This document shows positions 8,643-16,500 of a stretch of DNA of 50,039 nucleotides, one piece after another (the stretch's first letter is position 1; every line of letters starts with the position of its first letter). This DNA is from Hyphomicrobiales bacterium (GTDB taxonomy: Bacteria > Pseudomonadota > Alphaproteobacteria > Rhizobiales > Rhizobiaceae). A model generated the notes under the pieces. The model was not told the origin of the DNA and searched no databases. It worked only from the letters and a program-made list of their open reading frames with translations. The position numbers were made by a program, and so were the translations under genes. Location of the stretch: contig UCCS01000023.1 of the NCBI GenBank assembly GCA_900470965.1, positions 9,419 to 59,457 of the forward strand. The letters run 5' to 3'.

Positions 8643-8963
8643 TCATCCATCATCACCCTCTCTGATCCCCGACGCGACAACGTCGGCGTGGCCATCCTTT
8701 CCTTCGACCTTGAAGGTCGTCATCACGCGTAACGTCGCGAACGTGGCGATCGAAAGCACGATCGCAGTCTCATATGCTCCGAGACCGTCTGCCGTTCCAA
8801 TCGGGCCTGTCGCCCAAAGGCTTGCACCCGTGGCCGTCCCGCGGATGCTCGCCTTGCCGACGAGGATCGCACCGACCCCGATCCTCGCCTCGAGCGGGTC
8901 CTTGTCAGCCGTGCCGGCTGCCATCATCATTATACTATCGCTCTTCCCCTGGATATTGAGCAT
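8643..8963 (-). pseudogene. MgtC/SapB family remnant
   Basis: About 100 residues resemble the middle and end of the membrane domain of MgtC: DPLEARIGVGAILVGK, then TATGASLWATGPIGTADGLGAYETAI and a final hydrophobic helix. The N-terminal membrane helices and most of the cytoplasmic C-terminal domain of the usual 220-240 residue protein are missing. The frame opens inside the 3' end of the flavodoxin-like gene, with no ribosome site. This is best read as a truncated remnant rather than an active gene. Confidence 0.6.
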
Positions 8964-9552
8964 GCTTCAGAAGCCTGGCGAGATGGGCGGTATTTCGGGC
9001 AAGCGTGGAAATCATCGTCTGAACCGCCTTCGGGGTCTTTTTCAGATCAACGAAGTTCGTCGATCCCATGGCCTCACCGACCCAATAGGCGACGGCGTTA
9101 GCAGGGATTGTAAAACCGACGTCGTTAAGGGCCTGGAAGACCTCTCCCGAAACGTGGTGAGCCCCGTCTTCGTTTCCTACCACGGCAACCGCGGCGACCT
9201 TGCCATACGAGACCATGCGGCCCTGTTCATCGGTCTCTTCCAAAAACGCGTCCATCCGCTCCAGTGCCCGTTTGCAAACACTTCCTGGCTGCCCGAGCCA
9301 AATTGGCGTTCCTACAAGAAGGATATCGGCGTCAAGCACCATCTTGCGAATATTCGGCCAAGCGTCGCCTTCGCCCTCATCAGACGTCACGCCTGGCTTG
9401 ACGTTGTGATCAGCAAGCCGGATGGTTTTGGTTTCGACGCCATGCTTCTTGAATTCTTCGGTGATGAGCTCGAGCAATTTGCCGGTGGAGGACGCCTCAG
9501 AGGAATCGGAGGACTTGAGGGTGCCGTTCAAGGCAAGGGCTTTAAGAGACAC
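8935..9552 (-). CDS. Flavodoxin-fold NAD(P)H-dependent oxidoreductase
   Basis: 205 residues from a GTG start at 9552, chosen because AGGAG lies 5 bases upstream (9558-9562); the longer open frame has no such site. The N-terminus LKALALNGTLK followed by a Ser/Thr-rich loop is the FMN phosphate-binding loop. ADILLVGTPIWLGQPGS is the second flavin-binding loop of the FMN_red/WrbA-like family. Members reduce quinones, nitro compounds or flavins in the cytoplasm using NAD(P)H. An EcfG-like site lies 179 bases upstream (9731-9755), so stress control is possible but less certain than for other genes here. Confidence 0.85.
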   Translation of the reverse strand: MSLKALALNGTLKSSDSSEASSTGKLLELITEEFKKHGVETKTIRLADHNVKPGVTSDEGEGDAWPNIRKMVLDADILLVGTPIWLGQPGSVCKRALERMDAFLEETDEQGRMVSYGKVAAVAVVGNEDGAHHVSGEVFQALNDVGFTIPANAVAYWVGEAMGSTNFVDLKKTPKAVQTMISTLARNTAHLARLLKHAQYPGEER

Positions 9553-9730
9553 GATAACTCCTGTTGTGCGGGGCTCGGGATGATACGGGTAGCGGCTGGC
9601 GACTTGCGGCAGCGCCAAGTGTCCAAGACGTTTGAGCTTTCTCGATCTTCAACCGAAAACGGGCGTTCAAGCACTGCGCGTGACCGCGAAGTTCCACTGC
9701 CTCAGCTAAGATATCGCCTTGTTGCACACG

Positions 9731-9755
9731 AAACCGATCATCGGCCGAGTTGTTC
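9731..9755 (-). promoter_or_regulatory. Possible EcfG-type promoter (GGAAC-N16-GGTT)
   Basis: GGAAC at 9751-9755 and GGTT at 9731-9734 on the minus strand. The nearest downstream gene start is 179 bases away (flavodoxin-like protein), so a long leader or chance match must be considered. Confidence 0.35.
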
Positions 9756-9961
9756 CCTCCAGGCCGCCTACAGGAAGCAATCGCTTCACGGTGCTGTTTT
9801 CAATGAGCGCAAGGCAGGCGCCTTAAGCATGGAGGAGTTTCACTATGCGAGCTATCGGATAGATATACCCGACGAGCGATCGCGGCAAATATCCCTACGA
9901 GAAGGGCCCCGCAGAAAAGTCTGTCCAAACTGACGTATGGGGAAGCCGAATCGAGGAGATT

Positions 9962-10228
9962 TCAGGTGCGGCTCGTCGCCCGTCGTGGGCTTGGCTGAGC
10001 CTCATCAGCGTCGATAACTTCGCCGCTGGCGCGGAGTTCCAGGATCCCAAGTTGGACGACCTTGATTAGATCCGCCATCCGTTTGCCGTGGCTATTCTGG
10101 TACTCTTCCAAGGTAGGCGTGCTAAGCGTCACGTTTCTGAGCGCAGATATACGATTGTCTTTCACTGCTTTGGCGCCAAGAGCCCAAACCCGGTCAAACA
10201 ATTTTCGATCTGATTCTTTAATCGCCAT
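9962..10228 (-). CDS. Small hypothetical protein (88 aa)
   Basis: 88 residues from the ATG at 10228, six bases after the stop of the upstream membrane-protein gene. The upstream TTG at 10240 would overlap that gene and is less likely. The protein is basic and mostly helical (IKESDRKLFDRVWALGAKAVKDN, then KRMADLIKVVQLGILELRASG). I do not recognise a family. Probable translational coupling to the gene at 10234-10482. Confidence 0.5.
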   Translation of the reverse strand: MAIKESDRKLFDRVWALGAKAVKDNRISALRNVTLSTPTLEEYQNSHGKRMADLIKVVQLGILELRASGEVIDADEAQPSPRRATSRT

Positions 10229-10233
10229 GACAT

Positions 10234-10482
10234 TTACCAAGGCTGGTCGGATCCCACGGTGAGATCGGGCCCGGGGAAGGGTGGAGCTCCATCTTCACTC
10301 GGATCAAGGGCCAGAAATCCGCGATTTGCTGAGGCCTCCGGCTGTTGGATCTGCACAAAAACCCTGGCCTGCCGATGGCTCCCGGCGTTCGACATCAGAA
10401 GCAGGACAATCCCGACCATCGCCAGCAGAATGGCGATGATTGGCAAGGCAAGACGGCTGGTCCTTGGTTCTTCGTAGACCAT
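10234..10482 (-). CDS. Small single-pass membrane protein (82 aa)
   Basis: 82 residues. A single membrane helix (LALPIIAILLAMVGIVLLLM, residues about 11-30) follows a short N-terminus; the C-terminal 50 residues are polar and Pro/Asp-rich. GGAG lies about 6 bases before the ATG. No family recognised. It forms a two-gene unit with the small protein downstream. No EcfG-type site was found upstream. Confidence 0.6.
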   Translation of the reverse strand: MVYEEPRTSRLALPIIAILLAMVGIVLLLMSNAGSHRQARVFVQIQQPEASANRGFLALDPSEDGAPPFPGPDLTVGSDQPW

Positions 10483-10611
10483 GCATCACTCCATCGATAA
10501 CCGCCCGATCCGGCCGTGATAACGTAGACGATCGGGTATTCGTTCGGATCCACCATCACCATCTGGCCATCTTATGAAGCAATAATGAAAGTGATGACTT
10601 CTCTTCTTTGA

Positions 10612-10688
10612 GGCCGCACCGTTGTGGCGGCATATGGGTGCGGCCGTCTTCATTTCTCCAAGAGCTGACGCCGTTAAAAGGCGGCGTC
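10612..10688 (-). terminator. Two hairpins downstream of the DUF1236 gene
   Basis: Inverted repeats 10667-10673/10682-10688 (7 bp) and 10612-10620/10637-10645 (9 bp, GC-rich) lie 10-90 bases beyond the stop of the minus-strand DUF1236 gene. Neither is followed by a clear U tract, so termination is likely but not certain. Confidence 0.4.
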
Positions 10689-10697
10689 TTAACCCCG

Positions 10698-11096
10698 TCA
10701 GTTAATGACCTGGATCACCTTTCGCGACGACGGTTCGACGATGACGCGCTCGTCGTTCACGATCGCATACGAGTATTTCGGATTTTCCGGAACGGGCGTC
10801 ACAACGACGGTTTCGGGGAGCGGCTGACCGACGACCACCTTCTCCTTTACCACGACGCGGGTCGACGGCGCAGGCGCTTCACGAACATAAGTAACGACCT
10901 TTTCCGGCGGCGGATCGATCGCCGTACCGACGATGGCGCCGGCAACGCCACCAACGGCCGCGCCAACCGGGCCGCCCACGATGGCGCCAGTGACTGCGCC
11001 GCCTGCAGCGCCGTTAACCGTTGAAGACTGGGCAAACGCTATGCCCGACATCAGGGCGGCGGCGGCGGCCGTGCCTAGAATAAGCTTGGCAAACAT
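10698..11096 (-). CDS. DUF1236-type secreted protein with glycine-rich membrane segment
   Basis: 132 residues from ATG 11096, chosen because it gives a proper signal peptide (residues 1-22, ending AFAQ) and an AAGGAAA ribosome site. Residues about 27-60 are Gly/Ala-rich with GAIVGG and GGVAGAIVG repeats, as in glycine-zipper proteins. The C-terminus ERVIVEPSSRKVIQVI is the DUF1236 signature. It is probably an envelope protein; the function is unknown. A perfect EcfG-type promoter lies 48 bases upstream. A truncated relative lies at 22839-22951. Confidence 0.85.
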   Translation of the reverse strand: MFAKLILGTAAAAALMSGIAFAQSSTVNGAAGGAVTGAIVGGPVGAAVGGVAGAIVGTAIDPPPEKVVTYVREAPAPSTRVVVKEKVVVGQPLPETVVVTPVPENPKYSYAIVNDERVIVEPSSRKVIQVIN

Positions 11097-11143
11097 CTGA
11101 TTTTCCTTTTGTTCGACGCGGCCTTCCTGACCGCTGCCCAACC

Positions 11144-11168
11144 AACGACGGAAATGCTTTGCTGTTCC
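11144..11168 (-). promoter_or_regulatory. EcfG-type promoter, perfect (GGAAC-N16-CGTT)
   Basis: GGAAC at 11164-11168 and CGTT at 11144-11147 on the minus strand, 48 bases before the DUF1236 ATG. Divergent partner of the site at 11380. Confidence 0.85.
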
Positions 11169-11379
11169 CAGGATGCGACCTCAGTCCGGGTGTGCCTCCG
11201 ACCAAAGTCCGAAATCAAAGGAGGAGGCTGCGCATTGGAAAATGGCAAGGCACTCAGGTCGCAGACGCCTCGCCATGCGCTTACCTTCAGGAGCTGCACT
11301 TCCCATCGACCTTATCAACGACCCCATTGGATCGGTGCTTTTCGACTTCAGAAAGATTTCCGGACGGCTTCGGTGCTCC

Positions 11380-11404
11380 GGAACCTGCTGACTGCACCCG
11401 CGTT
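11380..11404 (+). promoter_or_regulatory. EcfG-type promoter, perfect (GGAAC-N16-CGTT)
   Basis: GGAAC at 11380-11384 and CGTT at 11401-11404, 34 bases before the lipoprotein ATG at 11438. Heads the four-gene operon to 13767. Confidence 0.85.
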
Positions 11405-11437
11405 TTATGGCGAAGGCAACCGCTGAACCGAACTGAC

Positions 11438-11863
11438 ATGAACAGTCCGAATTTAGTGAAAATCAGCGTAAGCGTTCTTTGCTTGGTCGCGGCAGGTTGC
11501 TCCTCTTCCGACGCGGATCAGATAAAGGAGCACTCCAGAATTGTTTCGTCATGCTCGAATTCGGCGCGCATGGCGCTTGATGGCTGGCGCATGAATCAAC
11601 TCCCGGCGCCTTTTGTACAGCAGACCCTGCGGTCGACGCGGCGCAATGTCCAAAATGCAGCCTCTAAAATCGAAGCCCTTCGCCACGCCGACAGGACGCA
11701 GCGCGAATTGGTGAGCAGGTCGCTAAGCGAGATCATCGATCTTCTCGCACAAGCGCAAAACCAGGTCGCGCTTGGAGATCACGACACCGTGCAAACGGCA
11801 ACCAAGCTAAGTGATGCGATAGAGCGTCTCAACCTAACGTCAGGTATGCGACGATCCACATGA
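11438..11863 (+). CDS. Small lipoprotein heading the Nramp-like/PRC operon
   Basis: 141 residues. The signal peptide ends in a lipobox LVAAGC (Cys about residue 21), so lipidation and membrane anchoring are expected. The mature part is helical and polar with no recognised domain (SARMALDGWRMNQLP, DRTQRELVSRSLSEIIDLLAQAQ). The start at 11438 is chosen over an upstream frame extension because it gives the signal peptide and sits just behind the EcfG-type promoter. The stop overlaps the next start (ATGA). Confidence 0.7.
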   Translation: MNSPNLVKISVSVLCLVAAGCSSSDADQIKEHSRIVSSCSNSARMALDGWRMNQLPAPFVQQTLRSTRRNVQNAASKIEALRHADRTQRELVSRSLSEIIDLLAQAQNQVALGDHDTVQTATKLSDAIERLNLTSGMRRST

Positions 11864-13080
11864 AAAAAATATTAGAAATATCGCTTGGAATTGTCACAAG
11901 CGTTGGCGGTTTTCTTGAAATCGGATCGCTGGCGACGGCCGCACAAGCGGGATCAGCATTTGGCTTTCAACTCATCTGGGCGATCGTGCTCGGCACTATC
12001 TGCATCATTTTCCTTGTCGAAATGGCTGGCCGTTTCGCCGCGGTAAGTGGCCACACGATTTCGGACGGCATCCGAGAGCGGTTCGGTTTGACATTTTTCT
12101 TGCTGCCTTTTCTCTCCACGCTGTTGCTCAATCTGATGGTTCTTGCCGCTGAAATAGGAGGAGGTGCCATTGCTCTCGAGCTTGCGACAGGTATTACCTT
12201 TCAGTGGTGGGCACCGGCTGTTGCCTTTCTAGCCTGGTTATTACTATGGAAGGGCACTTTCGGCTTCATCGAGAAAGGCGTTTCCATCCTCGGATTGGTG
12301 ACCTTTTGTTTCGTCATTGCGGCGGTATTGCTTAAACCTAATGTGAAGTTGCTCGCCCTCGGTGCTTTGCCAAGTATGCCGCAGCACGACCATGCCAGCT
12401 ACTGGTTTACGGCCGTGAGCATTCTCGGCGCATCGATATCGCCATACCTATTCTTGTTCTATTCTTCTGGCGCGGTCGAGGATGCGTGGGATGAAACCTA
12501 TCTTGGAACTAATCGTGCAATCGCGGGGCTGGGCATGAGTTTCGGCGGCACGATATCAATCGCAGTGTTGATCGTGGCCGCTCTTGTGCTCGCTCGGAAT
12601 GGGGTTGATCAAGTCACGGATTATCACCAGTTGCCGACCATGCTCGTCCCTGTATTTGGTCGCTCGGGGTACTGGTTGTTTGTTGCTTCCCTAGGGATCG
12701 CCTGTTTCGGCGCAATCCTGGAACTCGGGTTGCAGCAAGCCTACCTGATTGCTCAAGGACTGGGTTGGAACTGGGGCGAAGACCGCAAACCAAGTGAAGA
12801 CCCGGGTTTTAGCGCCGCTTATACGCTGGCACTTTTGTTCGCGGCCATTCCGATCATTTTAGGCTTCGATCCGCTAAAGCTGACGATCCTGTCCATGGCA
12901 TTGACCGCAGCAACCCTCCCGCTAACTGTCGTCCCTTTTCTATTCCTGATGAATGATGAGCGATATGTCGGAAAACATGGCAACGGAACCGTATCCAATT
13001 CGGCCGTCGTCTTGATCATCCTGCTGGGTTCTATCTTGGCGATTGTGACGATCCCGCTCGAGTTATTTGGAGGTACGTGA
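11860..13080 (+). CDS. Nramp-superfamily transporter lacking the canonical metal-binding motifs
   Basis: 406 residues with about 11 membrane helices. The overall pattern matches Nramp proteins: GGFLEIGSLATAAQAGSAFG in helix 1 and GASISPYLFLFYSSG in helix 6. The helix-1 DPGN motif is replaced by E-I-G-S (residues 20-23), and the helix-6 MPH is S-P-Y (194-196). The Asp, Asn, Met and His that bind Mn/Fe are thus lost or altered. The substrate may be Mg, another ion or something unrelated. It overlaps the lipoprotein by four bases and the first PRC gene by one (TGATG). The operon has an EcfG-type promoter. Confidence 0.8.
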   Translation: MKKILEISLGIVTSVGGFLEIGSLATAAQAGSAFGFQLIWAIVLGTICIIFLVEMAGRFAAVSGHTISDGIRERFGLTFFLLPFLSTLLLNLMVLAAEIGGGAIALELATGITFQWWAPAVAFLAWLLLWKGTFGFIEKGVSILGLVTFCFVIAAVLLKPNVKLLALGALPSMPQHDHASYWFTAVSILGASISPYLFLFYSSGAVEDAWDETYLGTNRAIAGLGMSFGGTISIAVLIVAALVLARNGVDQVTDYHQLPTMLVPVFGRSGYWLFVASLGIACFGAILELGLQQAYLIAQGLGWNWGEDRKPSEDPGFSAAYTLALLFAAIPIILGFDPLKLTILSMALTAATLPLTVVPFLFLMNDERYVGKHGNGTVSNSAVVLIILLGSILAIVTIPLELFGGT

Positions 13081-13439
13081 TGGATCTGCTGCGTGATGTT
13101 CTCGATAAGCAACTGGTCGATCGAAATGGCGTAAAGATGGGCAAGGTTGACGGCATCGTCGCCGAACTTCGGCGCGACGGCCCGCCACGGGTCATCGCGA
13201 TAGAGGTCGGCGCTATCGTAATGGCCCGGCGGCTTGGCCGACAGCCACAGCAATGGATGACGTGGGTCGCGTCCCAACTCGGTGGAGACCGACACTCCCG
13301 ACCCCATCGCGTCGCGTGGACGGCCGTGCGCCGCATTGGGGTTGACATCGAGGTGGACGTGGCGGTGAGCGACACCACCATATTTGCTTGGCAAGATTGG
13401 TTGAGAGACCATGTGGTAAACAAAATTCCCGGAGCATAA
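13080..13439 (+). CDS. PRC-barrel domain protein, copy 1
   Basis: 119 residues from the ATG overlapping the transporter stop. The N-terminal part LLRDVLDKQLVDRNGVKMGKVDGIVAEL...PPRVIAIEVG is a PRC-barrel pattern: a small beta-barrel found in RimM, photosynthetic reaction centre H subunits and stress proteins. The C-terminus (RRIGVDIEVDVAVSDTTIFAWQDWLRDHVV) is consistent with a second, partial barrel. Its gene order suggests a cytoplasmic partner of the Nramp-like transporter, perhaps sensing ions or pH. That is inference. Confidence 0.75.
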   Translation: MDLLRDVLDKQLVDRNGVKMGKVDGIVAELRRDGPPRVIAIEVGAIVMARRLGRQPQQWMTWVASQLGGDRHSRPHRVAWTAVRRIGVDIEVDVAVSDTTIFAWQDWLRDHVVNKIPGA

Positions 13440-13440
13440 A

Positions 13441-13767
13441 TTGGTTGAGATTAATGTCGAATTGTTGGTGGGGCGAGCCGTCTTATCGAGGGCAGGCAAA
13501 ACAATTGGCCATATTGAAGAGGTACGGGCGCAACAAGACGGGCCAGATCTTATAATCACCGAATTCCATGTCGGCCTGTACGCAGCCATGGAGAGAATAT
13601 CTGCATCGCCAATCGGCACAGAGCTCTTAGGTCTTTTCCGCCTGCGCCGCAGACACCGCGGCTATCGCATACGCTGGAACCAAATCGAACTCGGCAAGAG
13701 CGAGCTCCAACTCCTCTGCGACGAAAAGGAACTCGCTCCGCTGTTTGCAAACCATTTGGAGCGTTAG
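13441..13767 (+). CDS. PRC-barrel domain protein, copy 2
   Basis: 108 residues starting at a TTG one base after the previous stop, with GGAG about 7 bases upstream. The N-terminus NVELLVGRAVLSRAGKTIGHIEEVRA...LIITEFHVG repeats the PRC-barrel pattern of the preceding gene. The C-terminal half (RRRHRGYRIRWNQIEL) is basic. Tandem PRC-barrel genes behind a transporter suggest a two-subunit cytoplasmic regulator. Last gene of the EcfG-driven operon. Confidence 0.7.
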   Translation: MVEINVELLVGRAVLSRAGKTIGHIEEVRAQQDGPDLIITEFHVGLYAAMERISASPIGTELLGLFRLRRRHRGYRIRWNQIELGKSELQLLCDEKELAPLFANHLER

Positions 13768-13895
13768 CCCGTGCCGTGTCGGCGCGGACCTTTGCGCAAC
13801 AAATTGATGCTTGCAGTCCAACGGCGTGCTCCAATGGCAGGTCTTAAACGAACGTTGTGCCGGCGCCTTAGGTTGGCCTTATATCAATGGTGCGG

Positions 13896-13920
13896 GGAAC
13901 TAAAGACAGCCCGGTCCATT
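13896..13920 (+). promoter_or_regulatory. EcfG-type promoter variant (GGAAC-N16-CATT)
   Basis: GGAAC at 13896-13900 and CATT at 13917-13920, 32 bases before the ATG at 13952. Confidence 0.5.
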
Positions 13921-13951
13921 TTCCTTCTGAACAATCTTAAAGGACATGGTC

Positions 13952-14242
13952 ATGCGCAGGTTCATTGCAGCAACGACATCGATCATTCTTCTCGGACTTA
14001 GCGTTCCCGCTTTATCGCAGGCTCTCGGCGACATGGATTCCAGTGGCCGGTTTGGCGGCATGCCTCCTGGCACTGATCGTTATCGCCAGGACTATGACCA
14101 GGGCGGGGTTTCCATCCCGCTTGATGTCGCCACCGGCAGCATTGCTGTCGACCGGCGTTCGACGCCGGTCTGCCCGAAGCCCGGTACGCGCGAGTGGCGC
14201 GCTGAAGCGCGGGACGGCACGTTGAGAGAAGATTGTCGCTGA
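13952..14242 (+). CDS. Small secreted protein (96 aa)
   Basis: 96 residues. Residues 1-24 form a signal peptide (RRFIAATTSIILLG, cleavage likely after ALSQA). The mature part is Gly/Asp/Arg-rich and polar, with two Cys (STPVCPKPG and the C-terminal EDCR) that could form a disulfide. The ATG at 13952 is preferred to the one at 13946 because of its spacing from AGGA. The family is not recognised. An EcfG-type CATT promoter lies just upstream. Confidence 0.65.
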   Translation: MRRFIAATTSIILLGLSVPALSQALGDMDSSGRFGGMPPGTDRYRQDYDQGGVSIPLDVATGSIAVDRRSTPVCPKPGTREWRAEARDGTLREDCR

Positions 14243-14401
14243 CGACATGGCGCGATCGACTATGACTTACGGAAAACTTGATGGTATCAGGTGACAAGCA
14301 TTGCATATGGCCGGAAGGCTCGCGTCACCCCCAGGCAAGCGAAAATATGTCGGAAGTGAGAGAAATTCCGTGTAACGTCCGGAGGGATCTTCTCGGCCAC
14401 C

Positions 14402-15481
14402 CTATTTCTTTTTGACCGTTCGGTTCGTGAAATGTGCATTGCCGAGACCAGTGCCGATCGTCAGCGCCGCCCAGCTCGAAACGTCCCTCACCTGCGGCAT
14501 CTGCGAAAGCCCCTGCACCACTGCGTCATTATGCATAATGATGAAAATGTCATCGCCACCGATATTTGGGATGGCCTTTTTCAGCTCGCGCGGAAGGTTA
14601 AAATGGTCGCTTTCCCAGTTTCCGCCCGGCAGATTTTGTCCGCCACGTGTGATTGAGCCATCGGCTTCAATGACACCTGGGCATCCGATACCGATGAGGG
14701 GGGCAAGCCTAAGACGAGCGGCCTTTGCCTTTTCGACAAGTTCCCCAAGCATGGCGGCAAGCCTGGAAATCGTTGCAGTGCGGCTCGGCTCGTCGTCGGC
14801 ATGGCGCCAGAGTATAGAATCGGTGACACGTGTCTCATCAAGGTTTCGCTTCTTCCCCTTGCCGAATTCGACAATGCCCGCCCTGACGTTGGTACCGCCG
14901 ATGTCAACCGCCAAGATCGCTTCATGGCCATTGAGCATCCAGTCGGGCATGAGATAGACCGCCCCAATCAAGCCGGCCTCATCAGCGTGATGAATCGTGG
15001 GCAGCAGCTTGATATCCATCCCCGACGCGTTCAGCAAAATTTGTGTCCGGGCAATTGTGAGCTCTCCCACACGCCCCTGTCTGAACCCTCCGCCGATGAC
15101 GATGCGCTCGGTCTTAGACCATACGCTGTCTTGAACAAATTTCTCGATTACCCCAGCAAAATCGTGAGCGAAACCTTCGATCGCTCCCATCACAACGGCG
15201 ACCGCCTCCACATCTTCGCCCACCAGCAGGGCATCGATCTTTTTCTTCGAAAGTTTGTCAGCTGGCATGTCTTTCAACGGATCCATTCCGTGCGTCCGCT
15301 GGACCTTTCTCAGCTCCTCGAGCTTCGAGATGAATGTCGCTTTGTTCGCGTCATCGCCAAGAAAGCCATTCCTGCCACGTAGTTTGCTGCTGTAATCGTC
15401 AACGGTCACAGACGACAGTTCCGCTGCGCCATGGATTAGAGGAGCGGTCTCAAGCTGCTTTTGCGATTTTGTTTTTGCCAT
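14402..15481 (-). CDS. Circularly permuted ROK-family sugar kinase/regulator-like protein
   Basis: 359 residues from ATG 15481 (GAGG about 6 bases upstream); a longer frame to 15634 would cover the promoter. Motif order is unusual. Elements normally C-terminal in ROK kinases come first: IVIGGGF at residues 128-133 and ADEAGLIGAVYL at 167-177. The N-terminal ATP-binding motif AVDIGGTNVRAG comes after them (191-202), followed by GIGCPGVIE (264-272), NLPGGNW (283-289), the catalytic-loop-like HNDA (Asp319) and TIGTGLG (341-347), where the protein ends. The zinc-binding CxCGxxGC motif is absent. An EcfG-type promoter lies 45 bases upstream. The substrate is unknown. Confidence 0.8.
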   Translation of the reverse strand: MAKTKSQKQLETAPLIHGAAELSSVTVDDYSSKLRGRNGFLGDDANKATFISKLEELRKVQRTHGMDPLKDMPADKLSKKKIDALLVGEDVEAVAVVMGAIEGFAHDFAGVIEKFVQDSVWSKTERIVIGGGFRQGRVGELTIARTQILLNASGMDIKLLPTIHHADEAGLIGAVYLMPDWMLNGHEAILAVDIGGTNVRAGIVEFGKGKKRNLDETRVTDSILWRHADDEPSRTATISRLAAMLGELVEKAKAARLRLAPLIGIGCPGVIEADGSITRGGQNLPGGNWESDHFNLPRELKKAIPNIGGDDIFIIMHNDAVVQGLSQMPQVRDVSSWAALTIGTGLGNAHFTNRTVKKK

Positions 15482-15525
15482 CGAAGCCTCAAATGTCGGC
15501 AGCAAGCCGTGGAATGGGAGGAGGT

Positions 15526-15551
15526 AACGCAATGCGAAGACGAGATGTTCC
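15526..15551 (-). promoter_or_regulatory. EcfG-type promoter (GGAAC-N17-CGTT)
   Basis: GGAAC at 15547-15551 and CGTT at 15526-15529 on the minus strand, 45 bases before the ROK-like gene. Supports the start at 15481. Confidence 0.75.
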
Positions 15552-15618
15552 ATGAATAAACGTCCTTGCAACTCAAGTCCCAGCGGCTGATCACGACATG
15601 CAAAAGCGGACCACTTCT

Positions 15619-15643
15619 GGAACCCTATCGTCATTCATGGATT
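15619..15643 (+). promoter_or_regulatory. Weak EcfG-type promoter candidate (GGAAC-N16-GATT)
   Basis: GGAAC at 15619-15623 and GATT at 15640-15643, 35 bases before the ATG at 15678. The -10 has two mismatches to CGTT; position is the main support. Confidence 0.35.
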
Positions 15644-15677
15644 TCCCATCACCAAGTGTGAAACGGAGTGGACAACA

Positions 15678-16289
15678 ATGACCGTGAGCCATGCTGACAC
15701 AGACAAATCGGGATCCTTGTCATTGCTCTCATTCTTCGATGATCGCACTGGCGCCGAGCAAGCGGCCGAATTGCTGGTGGCGGCTGGCATTCAACGTGCG
15801 AACATTAGTCTCATTGCCGATGTGCAGAACTCACGAACAGACATTGATGAACACGACGGCCTCTGGAGTAAGATCGAAGATTTCCTATTTCCCAAAGAGG
15901 ATCACGCCGTCTACAGCGAGGGTATTCGGCGAGGCGGCCATGTGCTCGCGGTCTCCGGCCTTTCAGAGCGCAATTACGAGCTGGCGTTCAGCATTCTCGA
16001 TGAGGCGGGATCCGTGGATCTTGATGAGCGGATCGTGACATGGCGCTCCGAAGGCTGGAATGATACCCAAGGATTTCTGGATCAGCTGCAGCACCCACCC
16101 GCCGTCATCGACCGCGACGTCGCTGCCTCGCTCATCGGGAAGGGCCGAGGCGACGAGGTCGCCCCGGTGATCACCGAGAAGATCAAATTCGGGCAGAAGA
16201 GCGATCGGAGCCGACCCCGCGTTCGGGTCTACACTGTTGAGTACATTTTGAAGGATGCCGGCAAAGATCCAACCGGCTCTCCTCGATGA
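15678..16289 (+). CDS. YflT-like (general stress protein 17M-type) domain protein
   Basis: 203 residues. The N-terminal 100 residues read as a heat-shock YflT-type ferredoxin-like module: LSFFDDRTGAEQAAELLVAAGIQRANISLI, then a GIRRGGHVLAVSG strand, with the repeat covering DERIVTWRSEGW. The C-terminal part (EVAPVITEKIKFGQKSDRSRPRVRVYTVEY) resembles the start of a YsnF/AvaK-type stress domain, which is truncated here. It has a GGAG ribosome site. It is divergent from the ROK-like gene, with a weak EcfG-type site upstream. The role is inferred to be cytoplasmic stress protection. Confidence 0.7.
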   Translation: MTVSHADTDKSGSLSLLSFFDDRTGAEQAAELLVAAGIQRANISLIADVQNSRTDIDEHDGLWSKIEDFLFPKEDHAVYSEGIRRGGHVLAVSGLSERNYELAFSILDEAGSVDLDERIVTWRSEGWNDTQGFLDQLQHPPAVIDRDVAASLIGKGRGDEVAPVITEKIKFGQKSDRSRPRVRVYTVEYILKDAGKDPTGSPR

Positions 16290-16500
16290 CCGCACGACCT
16301 TTCTCCCAGGTCGTGGCACATTTTCAAGCAGAGTTCAAAGCGTGGGTCCTTTGACTGGGCTTTACCCAGGCGTCAGCACGATCACAGGCGAACCCGTCGG
16401 CCGTTGCCTGAACATCAGTCGCTCACCCGTTGAGTGCACATGGCGGGCTCTGCCCAGAGGTCATAGATCAAAATGCGCCGCGCCTTAACTCAACGACACT

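Noticed and set aside
8560..9933. Long plus-strand open frame (457 residues)
   Set aside because: It is the antisense shadow of the flavodoxin-like gene and MgtC remnant, with no family resemblance.
9857..9960. Plus-strand ATG (MRAIG) behind an AGGAG site
   Set aside because: Stops after five codons; looks like the start of a broken gene, but no downstream homology could be recognised.
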